A stretch of DNA of 12,530 nucleotides, taken from positions 1 to 12,530 of the forward strand of contig JAQUNT010000020.1 in NCBI GenBank assembly GCA_028717525.1, given 5' to 3'. The position numbers were made by a program, and so were the translations under genes. This DNA is from Elusimicrobiota bacterium (GTDB lineage Bacteria > Elusimicrobiota > Elusimicrobia > UBA1565 > UBA9628). How positions within the stretch are numbered: position 1 is the stretch's first letter; each line of letters begins with the position of its first letter. Below the pieces are notes generated by a model that saw only the letters and a list, made by a program, of their open reading frames with translations, was not told where the DNA came from and ran no database searches. Below are positions 6,731 to 12,530 of this stretch, in pieces.

Positions 6731-7507
6731 ATGACCTCTCCCGTCAGACGGCCGCTCATCGCAGGCAACTGGAAGATGCATCTGACCTTGGCCCAATCCG
6801 TGGAGCTGGCCAAGGCCGTGCGCGAATCCACCAAGGACTCCCCGGCCGAGGTGGCGGTCTGCGTCCCGTTCACCGCCCTGACGGTCGTCGCCGAGGTCCT
6901 CAAGGGCAGCCATGTCAGGCTGGGAGGACAGGACCTCTACTGGGAGCCGCAGGGCGCCTTCACCGGCGAGGTCTCCGCGGCCCAGCTGGCCGACGCGGGA
7001 GCGACGCACGTCATCATCGGCCACTCCGAGCGCCGCCGGCTCTTCGGCGACACGGACGAGTGGGTCAACAAGAAGCTCAAGGCCGCTTTGGCCGCCAAGC
7101 TGGTCCCCATCGTCTGCGTGGGGGAGACCCTCGACGAGCGGCAGTCCAACAAGACCTTCCGGGTGCTGGAGACCCAGCTGGCCGGCGGCCTGAAGGGCTT
7201 CGCGCCCGCGGACGTCTCCGCCGTGGTCGTGGCCTACGAGCCGGTCTGGGCCATCGGCACGGGCGTCACCGCGACCCCGGCCCAGGCCCAGGAGGCGCAC
7301 AGCTTCCTGCGCCAGCAGGCCGGCAAGCTCTACGGCGAAGGCTTCGCCGCGGGCCTGCGCATCCTCTACGGCGGCTCGGTCACCCCCGAGACCGTGGACA
7401 ACCTCATGGCCCAGCCGGACCTCGACGGCGCCTTGGTGGGAGGCGCCAGCCTCAAGGCGGCCGCGTTCATGCGCATCGCGCGGTTCCAGGTCGCGGCCAA
7501 GGCCTGA
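6731..7507 (+). CDS. tpiA: triosephosphate isomerase (258 aa)
   Basis: This enzyme interconverts glyceraldehyde-3-phosphate and dihydroxyacetone phosphate. All catalytic elements are visible: NWK with Lys15, IIGHSERR with His98, AYEPVWAIGTG with Glu170 and the mobile loop, plus YGGSV and GGASL phosphate-binding loops near the C-terminus. Length is normal for the family (about 250 aa). The ATG at 6731 is chosen because it has AAGGGG at 6716-6721 upstream and gives the expected N-terminus (RPLIAGNWKMHL). A GTG at 6695 is in frame, but it would add the leader hairpin as coding sequence. It is the first gene of the BMC operon; the pduL start follows its stop by 6 nt. In context it would process the triose phosphate released by DeoC. 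No encapsulation-peptide-like extension is present, so it probably stays in the cytosol. Confidence 0.97.
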   Translation: MTSPVRRPLIAGNWKMHLTLAQSVELAKAVRESTKDSPAEVAVCVPFTALTVVAEVLKGSHVRLGGQDLYWEPQGAFTGEVSAAQLADAGATHVIIGHSERRRLFGDTDEWVNKKLKAALAAKLVPIVCVGETLDERQSNKTFRVLETQLAGGLKGFAPADVSAVVVAYEPVWAIGTGVTATPAQAQEAHSFLRQQAGKLYGEGFAAGLRILYGGSVTPETVDNLMAQPDLDGALVGGASLKAAAFMRIARFQVAAKA

Positions 7508-7513
7508 GCCCTG

Positions 7514-8149
7514 ATGGACAAAGCGGAGCTGGCGCGGGAGCTGGCCGAGGAGATCTCCAAGCGCCTGCGCCGCTCCCGGACGCGGGTCCCCATCGGGGTC
7601 TCCAACCGGCACGCGCACATCACCCAGGCGCATTTCGAGACGCTGTTCGGCAAGGGCGCGGCCCTGACCAAGTTCAAGGACCTTTCTCAGCCCGGCCAGT
7701 TCGCCGGCAACGAGAAGATCGATATCCAGGGGCCCAAGGGCGCCATCAAGGGCGTGCGCCTGCTCGGCCCCTTCCGGCCCAAGACCCAGATCGAAGTGTC
7801 CTGGACCGAGGCCGTGGTCTTGGGGATCCAGCCTCCGGTCCGGGAGTCCGGAGACCTGGCCGGCTCCGCCGCCTTGAAGCTCGCGGGGCCGCTGGGCTCG
7901 GTGGAGGTGCGCGAGGGGCTCATCCTGGCCCGCCGGCACCTGCACTGCTCCGCGGCCGAGGCGGCCGCCATCGGCCTGTCCAACGGGGAGGTCGTGCGCC
8001 TGCGCGTGGGGCGGGGCGGGGAGCGGGAGACCGTTTTCGAGAAGACCGTCGTGAGGGTGTCGGACAAGTTCAGCCTGGAACTGCATCTGGATACCGACGA
8101 GGCCAACGCCGCCGGCGCCAGGACCGGGGATCCGGCCTACATCGTATAG
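7514..8149 (+). CDS. pduL: PduL-type phosphate acyltransferase of a microcompartment (211 aa)
   Basis: It converts acetyl-CoA (or another short acyl-CoA) and phosphate to acyl-phosphate, regenerating CoA inside the BMC. Signature blocks are PIGVSNRHAHI (26-36; zinc ligands His33 and His35), LSQPGQFAGNE (57-67), GPKGAIKGVRLLGPFR, PPVRESGDLAGS, ARRHLHCS (139-146; His142, His144) and LHLDTDEANAA (190-200). These form the two beta-barrel PTAC domains. The first about 22 residues (MDKAELARELAEEISKRL...) form an amphipathic helix plus linker preceding the conserved core, as in BMC-targeted PduL. This form is distinct from the unrelated Pta enzyme. There is no clear Shine-Dalgarno, so translation probably couples to tpiA. 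Its TAG stop lies next to, and shares bases with, the AGGAGG serving the shell gene. Confidence 0.96.
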   Translation: MDKAELARELAEEISKRLRRSRTRVPIGVSNRHAHITQAHFETLFGKGAALTKFKDLSQPGQFAGNEKIDIQGPKGAIKGVRLLGPFRPKTQIEVSWTEAVVLGIQPPVRESGDLAGSAALKLAGPLGSVEVREGLILARRHLHCSAAEAAAIGLSNGEVVRLRVGRGGERETVFEKTVVRVSDKFSLELHLDTDEANAAGARTGDPAYIV

Positions 8150-8161
8150 GAGGCATACGCC

Positions 8162-8458
8162 ATGAACGCATTGGGAATGATCGAGACTCGGGGGCTGGTG
8201 GCCTGCGTGGAGGCCGCGGACGCCGCGGTGAAGGCCGCGGACGTCAAGCTGGTCGGCTACGAGAAGGTGGGGACCGGCCTGGTCACGGTCCTGTTCCGGG
8301 GCGAGGTGGCGGCCTGCAAGGCGGCCTGCGACTCGGGCGCGGCGGCGGCCCAGAAGGTCGGCGAGCTGGTGGCCTGCCACGTCATTCCCCAGCCGCACCC
8401 GGACCTGGAGGGCAAGATGCCGATCTCCTTGGCCGAGAACCTGGCCCGCCGCAAGTAA
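8162..8458 (+). CDS. BMC-H hexameric shell protein, PduA/CcmK type (98 aa)
   Basis: This is a single BMC domain of canonical length. It starts [21 protein letters not shown], then [36 protein letters not shown], and ends in [15 protein letters not shown]. The pore loop KVGTG (35-39) corresponds to the KIGSG loop of PduA, with Thr38 at the Ser40 position, so a small polar central pore for a metabolite is expected. Several Cys residues (15 and the ACKAAC segment) are present. Proteins of this type form the hexagonal facets of the shell. AGGAGG at 8148-8153 with an 8-nt spacer is the best ribosome site in the operon, consistent with high demand for facet protein. It is the only BMC-H gene in the window; others could lie downstream. 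Confidence 0.97.
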   Translation: MNALGMIETRGLVACVEAADAAVKAADVKLVGYEKVGTGLVTVLFRGEVAACKAACDSGAAAAQKVGELVACHVIPQPHPDLEGKMPISLAENLARRK

Positions 8459-8470
8459 GGGGACCCCAGC

Positions 8471-8779
8471 GTGATATTCGCCCGGGTGACGGGAAACGTC
8501 GTCTGCACCCAGAAGGACGAGAAGCTCGTCGGGTGCAAGCTCCTCCTGGTGCAGCCCGTGGACCTCGCCGGCGCCGCCAAGGGCAACCCCATCGTGGCCG
8601 TGGACGCGGTGGGGGCCGGCGAGAAGGAGCTGGTCCTGCTCGTGCAGGGCTCCAGCGCCCGCCAGACCTCGCGCACGCAGGGCAACCCGGTGGACGCGGT
8701 CATCTTCGCGATCGTGGACACGGTGGAGCAGAACGGCAAGGCCGTGTTCAAGAAGTCCGAGGATGGGAATGCAGGCTGA
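8471..8779 (+). CDS. BMC-P pentameric vertex protein, EutN/CcmL family, copy 1 (102 aa)
   Basis: It begins MIFARVTGNVVCTQKDEKLVGCKLLLVQPVD, the strand pattern of EutN/CcmL proteins. Next come IVAVDAVGAGEKELVLLVQGSSAR and VDAVIFAIVDTVE, all typical of the beta-barrel vertex pentamer that closes BMC shells. The start is GTG at 8471 with AAGGGG at 8457-8462 upstream. Its 3' end overlaps the start of the aldehyde dehydrogenase gene by 11 nt (or 17 if the earlier ATG is used). It is the closest of the three BMC-P copies to the standard EutN pattern, while copies 2 and 3 diverge. Confidence 0.95.
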   Translation: MIFARVTGNVVCTQKDEKLVGCKLLLVQPVDLAGAAKGNPIVAVDAVGAGEKELVLLVQGSSARQTSRTQGNPVDAVIFAIVDTVEQNGKAVFKKSEDGNAG

Positions 8780-10205
8780 AGAGATAGCCCGGATCGTCGG
8801 CGAGGTCCTCCAGCGCCTGGAAAGCCAGGAGGGGCTCGACCTGTCGAGCCCCGCGCCGGCGTCCCAGCCTGTCGACGAGGTCGTCTTCCCCGCCGTCGAC
8901 GCGGCGGTGGACGCGGCGGCCCGCGCCCAGAAGACCTTCCAGGAGCAGGGCCTGGAGGTGCGCCGAGCGGTCATCAAGGCCCTGCGCAAGGCCGCCATCG
9001 CCGACTCCGAGAAGTGGGCCCGCATGGCCCGCGCGGAGACGGGCATGGGCCGGGCCGAGGACAAGGCGCAGAAGAACCTGCTCTGCGCCACGCGCACGCC
9101 GGGCGTGGAGGACCTGCAGTCCAAGGCCTACACGGGCGACAAGGGCCTGACCTTGGTGGAGTACGCGCCCTTCGGCGTGGTGGCGGCGATCACGCCGTCC
9201 ACGAACCCCGCGGCCACGGTCATCTCCAACGCCATCGGCATCCTGGCCGCGGGCAACTCCGTGGTCTTCGCCCCGCATCCGGCCTCGGCCAAGGTCTGCG
9301 CCGACGCGATGCGCGCGCTCTCCGCGGCCGCGGTCGCGGCCGGCGCGCCGCGGGGGCTCATCACCACGGTCGCCCCGGCCTCCCAGGAGACCACCAAGGC
9401 GCTCCTGTCGCATCCCGGCGTCCAGCTCAACATGGTGACGGGCGGGCCGGCCATCGTCAAGGTGGCCATGACCACGGGCAAGACCTGCAAGACCATCGCG
9501 GCCGGGCCGGGCAACCCCCCGGTGGTGGTCGACGAAACGGCGCTCTTCCCGAAGTGTGCCGAGGACATCGTCTTCGGCGCGAGCTTCGACAACAACGTGC
9601 TGTGCATCGCGGAGAAGGAGGTCATCGTGGTCGAGGCGGCCAAGGCCCGGTTCTTGGAGAGCCTGCGCCGCGACCCGCGCGCCTTCGAGCTCAGCGCCTC
9701 CCAGATGGACGCGGTCACCAGGCTGGTGATCAAGTCCGGCGGAGGCCGCGGCCATGAGGCGGTGATGAACCGGGACTACGTGGGCCGCGACGCCGCGGTC
9801 ATCGCCCAGGGCGCGGGCATCTCCGTGACCCCGGCGACCCGGCTGCTCTGGGCCGACGTGCCCAACGACCACCCTATGATCTGGGCCGAGCAGCTCATGC
9901 CGGTGCTGCCCGTGACCTCGGCGCGGGACGTGGACTCCGCGGTCGAGCTGGCTTATGAGGCGGAGCAGGGCAACCACCACTCCGCGGCCATGTACTCGAC
10001 CAACGTGGGAAACCTGACCCGCATGGGGCGGCGCATGGCCTGCTCCATCTTCGTCAAGAACGCCCCGACCCTCTACGGCCTGGGCCTGGGCGAGGGCTAC
10101 GCCTCCATGTCCATCGGCACCCCGACGGGGGACGGCATCACCAAGCCCTCGCATTTCGTGCGGCCTTTGCAGTGCAGCCTGGTCGGCTATTTCCGGATCG
10201 CCTGA
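8769..10205 (+). CDS. CoA-acylating aldehyde dehydrogenase, PduP/EutE type (478 aa)
   Basis: It oxidises acetaldehyde (or a similar aldehyde) to acyl-CoA with NAD+ inside the BMC. It matches PduP/EutE along its length: VEYAPFGVVAAITPSTNPAAT, AAGNSVVFAPHPASAK, MVTGGPAIVKVA, AAGPGNPPVVVDE, and FGASFDNNVLCIAEKEV with the catalytic Cys279 (codon at 9603-9605). The C-terminus has GLGLGEGYASMSIGTPTGDGIT. The N-terminus (MQAEEIARIVGEVLQRLESQ) is an amphipathic helix followed by a Ser/Pro/Ala linker, a likely encapsulation peptide. ATG 8769 is preferred over ATG 8763 because GAGG at 8759-8762 then has a 6-nt spacer; the difference is two residues. The stop TGA is part of the ribosome site (TGAGG) of the following shell gene. 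The substrate is inferred from the linked deoC. Confidence 0.95.
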   Translation: MQAEEIARIVGEVLQRLESQEGLDLSSPAPASQPVDEVVFPAVDAAVDAAARAQKTFQEQGLEVRRAVIKALRKAAIADSEKWARMARAETGMGRAEDKAQKNLLCATRTPGVEDLQSKAYTGDKGLTLVEYAPFGVVAAITPSTNPAATVISNAIGILAAGNSVVFAPHPASAKVCADAMRALSAAAVAAGAPRGLITTVAPASQETTKALLSHPGVQLNMVTGGPAIVKVAMTTGKTCKTIAAGPGNPPVVVDETALFPKCAEDIVFGASFDNNVLCIAEKEVIVVEAAKARFLESLRRDPRAFELSASQMDAVTRLVIKSGGGRGHEAVMNRDYVGRDAAVIAQGAGISVTPATRLLWADVPNDHPMIWAEQLMPVLPVTSARDVDSAVELAYEAEQGNHHSAAMYSTNVGNLTRMGRRMACSIFVKNAPTLYGLGLGEGYASMSIGTPTGDGITKPSHFVRPLQCSLVGYFRIA

Positions 10206-10212
10206 GGTGAAC

Positions 10213-10764
10213 ATGCTCGCCAACATCGCCGTGGGACTTCTGGAGTCGGCTTCCATCGCCAAGGGCATCGAGTCGGCCGACGCCATGTGCAAGATGGCTT
10301 CGGTCAAGCTCGCGCGCGCCGGCGTCATCGCGCGGGGCAAGTACGTCATCATCATCACCGGCCCCGTCGGGGAGGTGGAGAGCTCCCTGCGCGCCGGCCG
10401 CCAGATGCTGGGCCAGTCGCTCATCGACGAGGTGCTCATCCGCAACGTGCACGGCCAGGTCCTGGCGACCTTGGACAAGCGCGTCCCGGTCGAGGAGCTC
10501 GGCGCCCTGGGCGTCATCGAGACCAAGGACGCCGTGGCCACGGTGCGCGCGGCCGACGCCGCGGCCAAGGCGGCCTCCGTGACCCTCATCGAGACCAAGA
10601 CCTCGGTGGGGGGCGGCAAGGGCTACGTGAGCATGGTCGGCGAGGTGGGCGCCGTGCGCTCCGCCGTGGCGGCCGGCATCGGCGCGGTGCCGGAGGCGGG
10701 CGTGGTGTCCTACGTGGTCATCCCGCAGGCCGACCGGCAGCTGCTGGAGCCGGTGGGGAGATAG
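10213..10764 (+). CDS. BMC-T trimeric tandem-domain shell protein, PduT-like (183 aa)
   Basis: Two BMC domains lie in tandem: domain 1 starts VGLLESASIAKGIESADAM (7-25) and domain 2 starts at LGVIETKDAVATVRAADAA. The arrangement resembles PduT, a trimeric pseudohexamer of the shell facet. In PduT the first-domain pore loop carries a Cys (Cys38, from memory) that holds a [4Fe-4S] cluster. Here the matching loop reads VIARGKY, with Ala40, so no cluster ligand is present there. Domain 2 has a Gly-rich pore loop (VGGGKG). ATG 10213 is chosen because GAGG (10204-10207) is 5 nt upstream; GTG 10207 overlaps that site. It is followed almost directly by the rpiB-like gene. Confidence 0.93.
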   Translation: MLANIAVGLLESASIAKGIESADAMCKMASVKLARAGVIARGKYVIIITGPVGEVESSLRAGRQMLGQSLIDEVLIRNVHGQVLATLDKRVPVEELGALGVIETKDAVATVRAADAAAKAASVTLIETKTSVGGGKGYVSMVGEVGAVRSAVAAGIGAVPEAGVVSYVVIPQADRQLLEPVGR

Positions 10765-10765
10765 C

Positions 10766-11215
10766 ATGAAGATCGTCATCGGCTCGGACCACGGGGGGTT
10801 CCCCGCCAAGGAGTTCGTCAAGAAGGCCATCCAGAAGCTCGGGCACGAGGTGGTGGACTTCGGCTGCCACTCGCCCGAGAGCGTGGACTACCCGGACGTG
10901 GCCCAGCTGGTGGCCGAGGCGGTCACGCGGGGCGACTTCCAGAAGGGGGTCCTCATCGACGGCTTCGGCGGGGCCGTGGCCCTGGCCGCCAACAAGGTCC
11001 CGGGGGTGCGGGCCGTGGCCGCCTACGACTCGGTCTCGGCGCGCTTCGCCGCGGCGCACGACGACTGCAACGTGCTCTGCCTGGGCGGCAAGACGCACGG
11101 CGAGCTCATCTTGGCAGAGATCCTCAACGTTTTCTTCGGGACGAAGTTCGAGGGCGGCCGGCACGAGGGGCGGCTGGCCAAGATCGCGGGCATCGAGAAG
11201 AAATACAGCCGATGA
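10766..11215 (+). CDS. rpiB: RpiB/LacAB-family sugar-phosphate isomerase with altered active site (149 aa)
   Basis: Family hallmarks are IGSDHGG (5-11; Asp8, His9), VDYPD (40-44), LAANKVPGVRA (73-83), AAHDDCNVLCLG with His98, and FEGGRHEGR near the C-terminus. RpiB interconverts ribose-5-phosphate and ribulose-5-phosphate. The catalytic loop is unusual: E. coli LICGTGVGISIAANK is replaced by LIDGFGGAVALAANK. Thus Asp65 stands where Cys66 is the base and Phe67 replaces the Thr, and there is no Glu at the position used by the Mycobacterium enzyme. It may use Asp65 as base, act on another sugar phosphate, or be non-catalytic. RpiB homologues accompany deoC in SPU-type BMC loci. GGGGAG (10755-10760) is the ribosome site, and the stop overlaps the next ATG by 4 nt. 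No targeting helix is present. Confidence 0.88.
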   Translation: MKIVIGSDHGGFPAKEFVKKAIQKLGHEVVDFGCHSPESVDYPDVAQLVAEAVTRGDFQKGVLIDGFGGAVALAANKVPGVRAVAAYDSVSARFAAAHDDCNVLCLGGKTHGELILAEILNVFFGTKFEGGRHEGRLAKIAGIEKKYSR

Positions 11216-11502
11216 AGCTCGCCAGGGTGGTCGGCCGGGTCTTCTGCGCGCGGCAGGACCCGGGCATCGACGGCAAGACCCTCCTGCTCATCCAGCCCCT
11301 GCGCTGGGAGGACGAGACGCCCCTGGGCGGCCCCATCGTGGCTGCCGACGCCGTAGGGGCCGGCGCCTCGGAGAAGGTCTTCTGGGTGGCGGCGCGCGAG
11401 GCCGCGGTCGCTTTCAAGGACGTGCCGCCCGTGGACGCGGCGGTCGTGGCCATCGTGGAGGGCCATCAGGTCAAGGATTTCCGGGAAATCGTAAAATCGT
11501 GA
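11212..11502 (+). CDS. BMC-P pentameric vertex protein, EutN/CcmL family, copy 2 (96 aa)
   Basis: It starts MKLARVVGRVFCARQDPGIDGKTLLLIQPLRW. The core AADAVGAGASEKVFWVAAREAAVAF and VDAAVVAIVEG follow the EutN/CcmL barrel pattern. The ATGA overlap with rpiB couples translation. It differs from copy 1 in the loop after the second strand (LRWEDETPLGGP in place of VDLAGAAKGNP) and in the WVAAREAAVAF segment, so it is a real paralogue and not a recent duplicate. It probably forms vertex pentamers alone or mixed with the other copies. Confidence 0.94.
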   Translation: MKLARVVGRVFCARQDPGIDGKTLLLIQPLRWEDETPLGGPIVAADAVGAGASEKVFWVAAREAAVAFKDVPPVDAAVVAIVEGHQVKDFREIVKS

Positions 11503-11518
11503 AAGCCAGGCACCGGCA

Positions 11519-11815
11519 GTGTTTATAGGCGAAGTGGTGGGCAATGTGTGGGGGACGCGCAAGCACCGGTCCCTGCAGGGCCGGCGCCTGCTCTTGGTCC
11601 GGCCCATAGACCCCATGACCGGCGCGCGCATCGGCGACGCGGTCATGGCCGTGGACGGAGGCGTGCAGTCGGGCCCCGGGAGCATCGTGCTGGTGGTGGA
11701 CGAAGGGGGCTCCGCGCGCGGCATCATCAAGGACGAGGCCGCGCCCGTGCGCACGGTGGTGTGCGCGGTGGTGGACGCCGTCTCATCCGGCGGCAAGGTC
11801 AAGAAGTACACCTGA
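11519..11815 (+). CDS. BMC-P pentameric vertex protein, EutN/CcmL family, copy 3 (98 aa)
   Basis: With a GTG start at 11519 the protein reads [20 protein letters not shown], then [47 protein letters not shown] and [12 protein letters not shown], again the EutN/CcmL barrel. An AGG at 11508-11510 gives a weak ribosome site 8 nt upstream; the gap after copy 2 is 16 nt. The conserved AVDAVGAG segment is changed to [11 protein letters not shown]. It carries NVWGTRK, as in CcmL-type proteins. The stop TGA is part of the TGAGGA ribosome site for deoC. Confidence 0.93.
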   Translation: MFIGEVVGNVWGTRKHRSLQGRRLLLVRPIDPMTGARIGDAVMAVDGGVQSGPGSIVLVVDEGGSARGIIKDEAAPVRTVVCAVVDAVSSGGKVKKYT

Positions 11816-11825
11816 GGACACTATC

Positions 11826-12530
11826 ATGAACGAACAGGATCTGCGCAAGATCGTCGAGGAAGTGGTCAGGACGATGGCGGCCAAGGGCTATCTCAAGGCC
11901 GGCGGCGGGGCGGGCTCGGAGCCTACGCCCAAGAGGCCCGAGGGCCCGGCGCTGACCACGATGGGTTCGGCGGGGAAGGTCTTCACCTCCCCGGAATGGA
12001 CCCCCCAGAGGCCGGGCGGCGCTCCCCGGACGGGCGACGCCTGCGCCGATTGCGAGGGCAACGCCTGCGGCCGCTGCGCCGCCTCGGCGGGCGCCACGGC
12101 CGGGACCCTGAAGGCCCTGGGCGCGGACCGCATCGCGGTCTGTCAGCCCACCGGGAAGAGCTCTTCGGTGGCGCGCATGGTGGACCATACCTTGCTCAAG
12201 CCCAACGCCACCCAGGCCGAGGTGGCCAAGCTTTGCGAGGAGGCGCGCAAGTACGGATTCGCCTCGGTCTGCATCAACCCGTCCTACGTGGCCTACTCGG
12301 CCCAGCTCCTGCAGGGCTCGGGCGTGAAGGTCTGCACCGTGATCGGCTTCCCGCTGGGCTCGACGACCTCCACGGTCAAGGCCATCGAGGCCCGCGACGC
12401 CATCGCCAACGGCGCCGACGAGATCGACATGGTCATCAACATCGGGGCCCTGAAGTCCGGCAACGACGCCCTGGTCTACGAGGACATCAAGGCCGTGCGC
12501 GAGGCCACCCGCGGCAAGTGCCTCCAGGTG
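11826..12530 (+). CDS. deoC: deoxyribose-phosphate aldolase with N-terminal targeting helix and Cys-rich linker, 3' end beyond window
   Basis: There are 235 codons open to the right edge. DeoC cleaves 2-deoxyribose-5-phosphate to acetaldehyde and glyceraldehyde-3-phosphate. The barrel begins at about residue 115 with [14 protein letters not shown], then [31 protein letters not shown], and [18 protein letters not shown], all typical of bacterial DeoC. The Schiff-base lysine lies past the window, so activity is untested by this sequence. Ahead of the barrel are about 115 extra residues: an amphipathic helix ([20 protein letters not shown]) like the start of the aldehyde dehydrogenase, a Pro/Gly-rich linker, and a cluster [12 protein letters not shown] (Cys73, 76, 81, 84). 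GAGGA at 11814-11818 with a 7-nt spacer supports the ATG at 11826. This is the signature enzyme of the BMC locus, and its helix suggests it is packed inside the shell. Confidence 0.94.
   Translation, partial: MNEQDLRKIVEEVVRTMAAKGYLKAGGGAGSEPTPKRPEGPALTTMGSAGKVFTSPEWTPQRPGGAPRTGDACADCEGNACGRCAASAGATAGTLKALGADRIAVCQPTGKSSSVARMVDHTLLKPNATQAEVAKLCEEARKYGFASVCINPSYVAYSAQLLQGSGVKVCTVIGFPLGSTTSTVKAIEARDAIANGADEIDMVINIGALKSGNDALVYEDIKAVREATRGKCLQV

Noticed and set aside
6697..8787. 696-codon plus-strand frame in another phase through tpiA-pduL-BMC genes
   Set aside because: Arg/Gly/Pro-rich shadow of the true frames, which carry catalytic motifs.
6683..9124. 813-codon minus-strand frame across tpiA, pduL and shell genes
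   Set aside because: It is antisense to five well-recognised genes and its translation lacks any family motif.
1..12530. Mobile elements, CRISPR arrays, tRNA or rRNA genes
   Set aside because: No transposase or integrase motif, repeat-spacer pattern, tRNA-like fold or conserved rRNA sequence was seen while reading both strands.

Overview
The window is a GC-rich bacterial chromosomal segment (roughly 70% G+C by eye). It is densely packed, with 4-nt start/stop overlaps and frequent GTG/TTG starts. No rRNA, tRNA, IS element or CRISPR array is visible. The lineage cannot be fixed from sequence alone. The gene mix (microcompartment locus, TldD, UDP-GlcNAc epimerase, Gram-negative-style lipoprotein and periplasmic enzymes) suggests a diderm. 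An uncultured high-GC phylum such as Elusimicrobiota is only a guess.

Left third (about 1-4504, minus strand): one translationally coupled operon read right to left. It runs TldD metalloprotease -> PrcB_C-like lipoprotein -> secreted beta-propeller-like protein -> large secreted helical protein of unknown function -> UDP-GlcNAc 2-epimerase (cut by the left edge). Every junction is a 4-nt TTGA, ATGA or GTGA overlap.

Middle (4505-6653): a 39-bp AT-rich divergent promoter gap. It is followed on the plus strand by a secreted UshA-type 5'-nucleotidase and a class-B-acid-phosphatase-like HAD protein whose catalytic motifs look degenerate.

Right half (6650-12530, plus strand): a bacterial microcompartment (BMC) operon. 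It begins with a promoter carrying a perfect 24-bp palindrome and a second 21-bp inverted repeat in the leader. The genes are tpiA, pduL, a hexameric BMC-H shell protein, a BMC-P pentamer, a PduP-type CoA-acylating aldehyde dehydrogenase, a tandem-domain BMC-T, an RpiB-family isomerase with an altered active site, two more BMC-P pentamers, and a deoC-type aldolase cut by the right edge. DeoC + RpiB + PduL + aldehyde dehydrogenase matches what I recall as the 'sugar phosphate utilising' (SPU) class of BMC loci. The inferred route is deoxyribose-5-phosphate -> acetaldehyde + glyceraldehyde-3-phosphate (DeoC); acetaldehyde -> acetyl-CoA (aldehyde dehydrogenase); acetyl-CoA -> acetyl-phosphate (PduL). 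TpiA would drain the triose phosphate. DeoC, the dehydrogenase and PduL all begin with amphipathic helices resembling encapsulation peptides; TpiA and RpiB do not.

Most unusual points: the catalytic cysteine of the RpiB homologue is replaced by Asp; the DeoC has a CX2CX4CX2C cysteine cluster between its targeting helix and its barrel; tpiA leads the BMC operon; two palindromes sit in its promoter/leader; and the neighbouring nucleotidase hints at a DNA/deoxynucleotide scavenging link.
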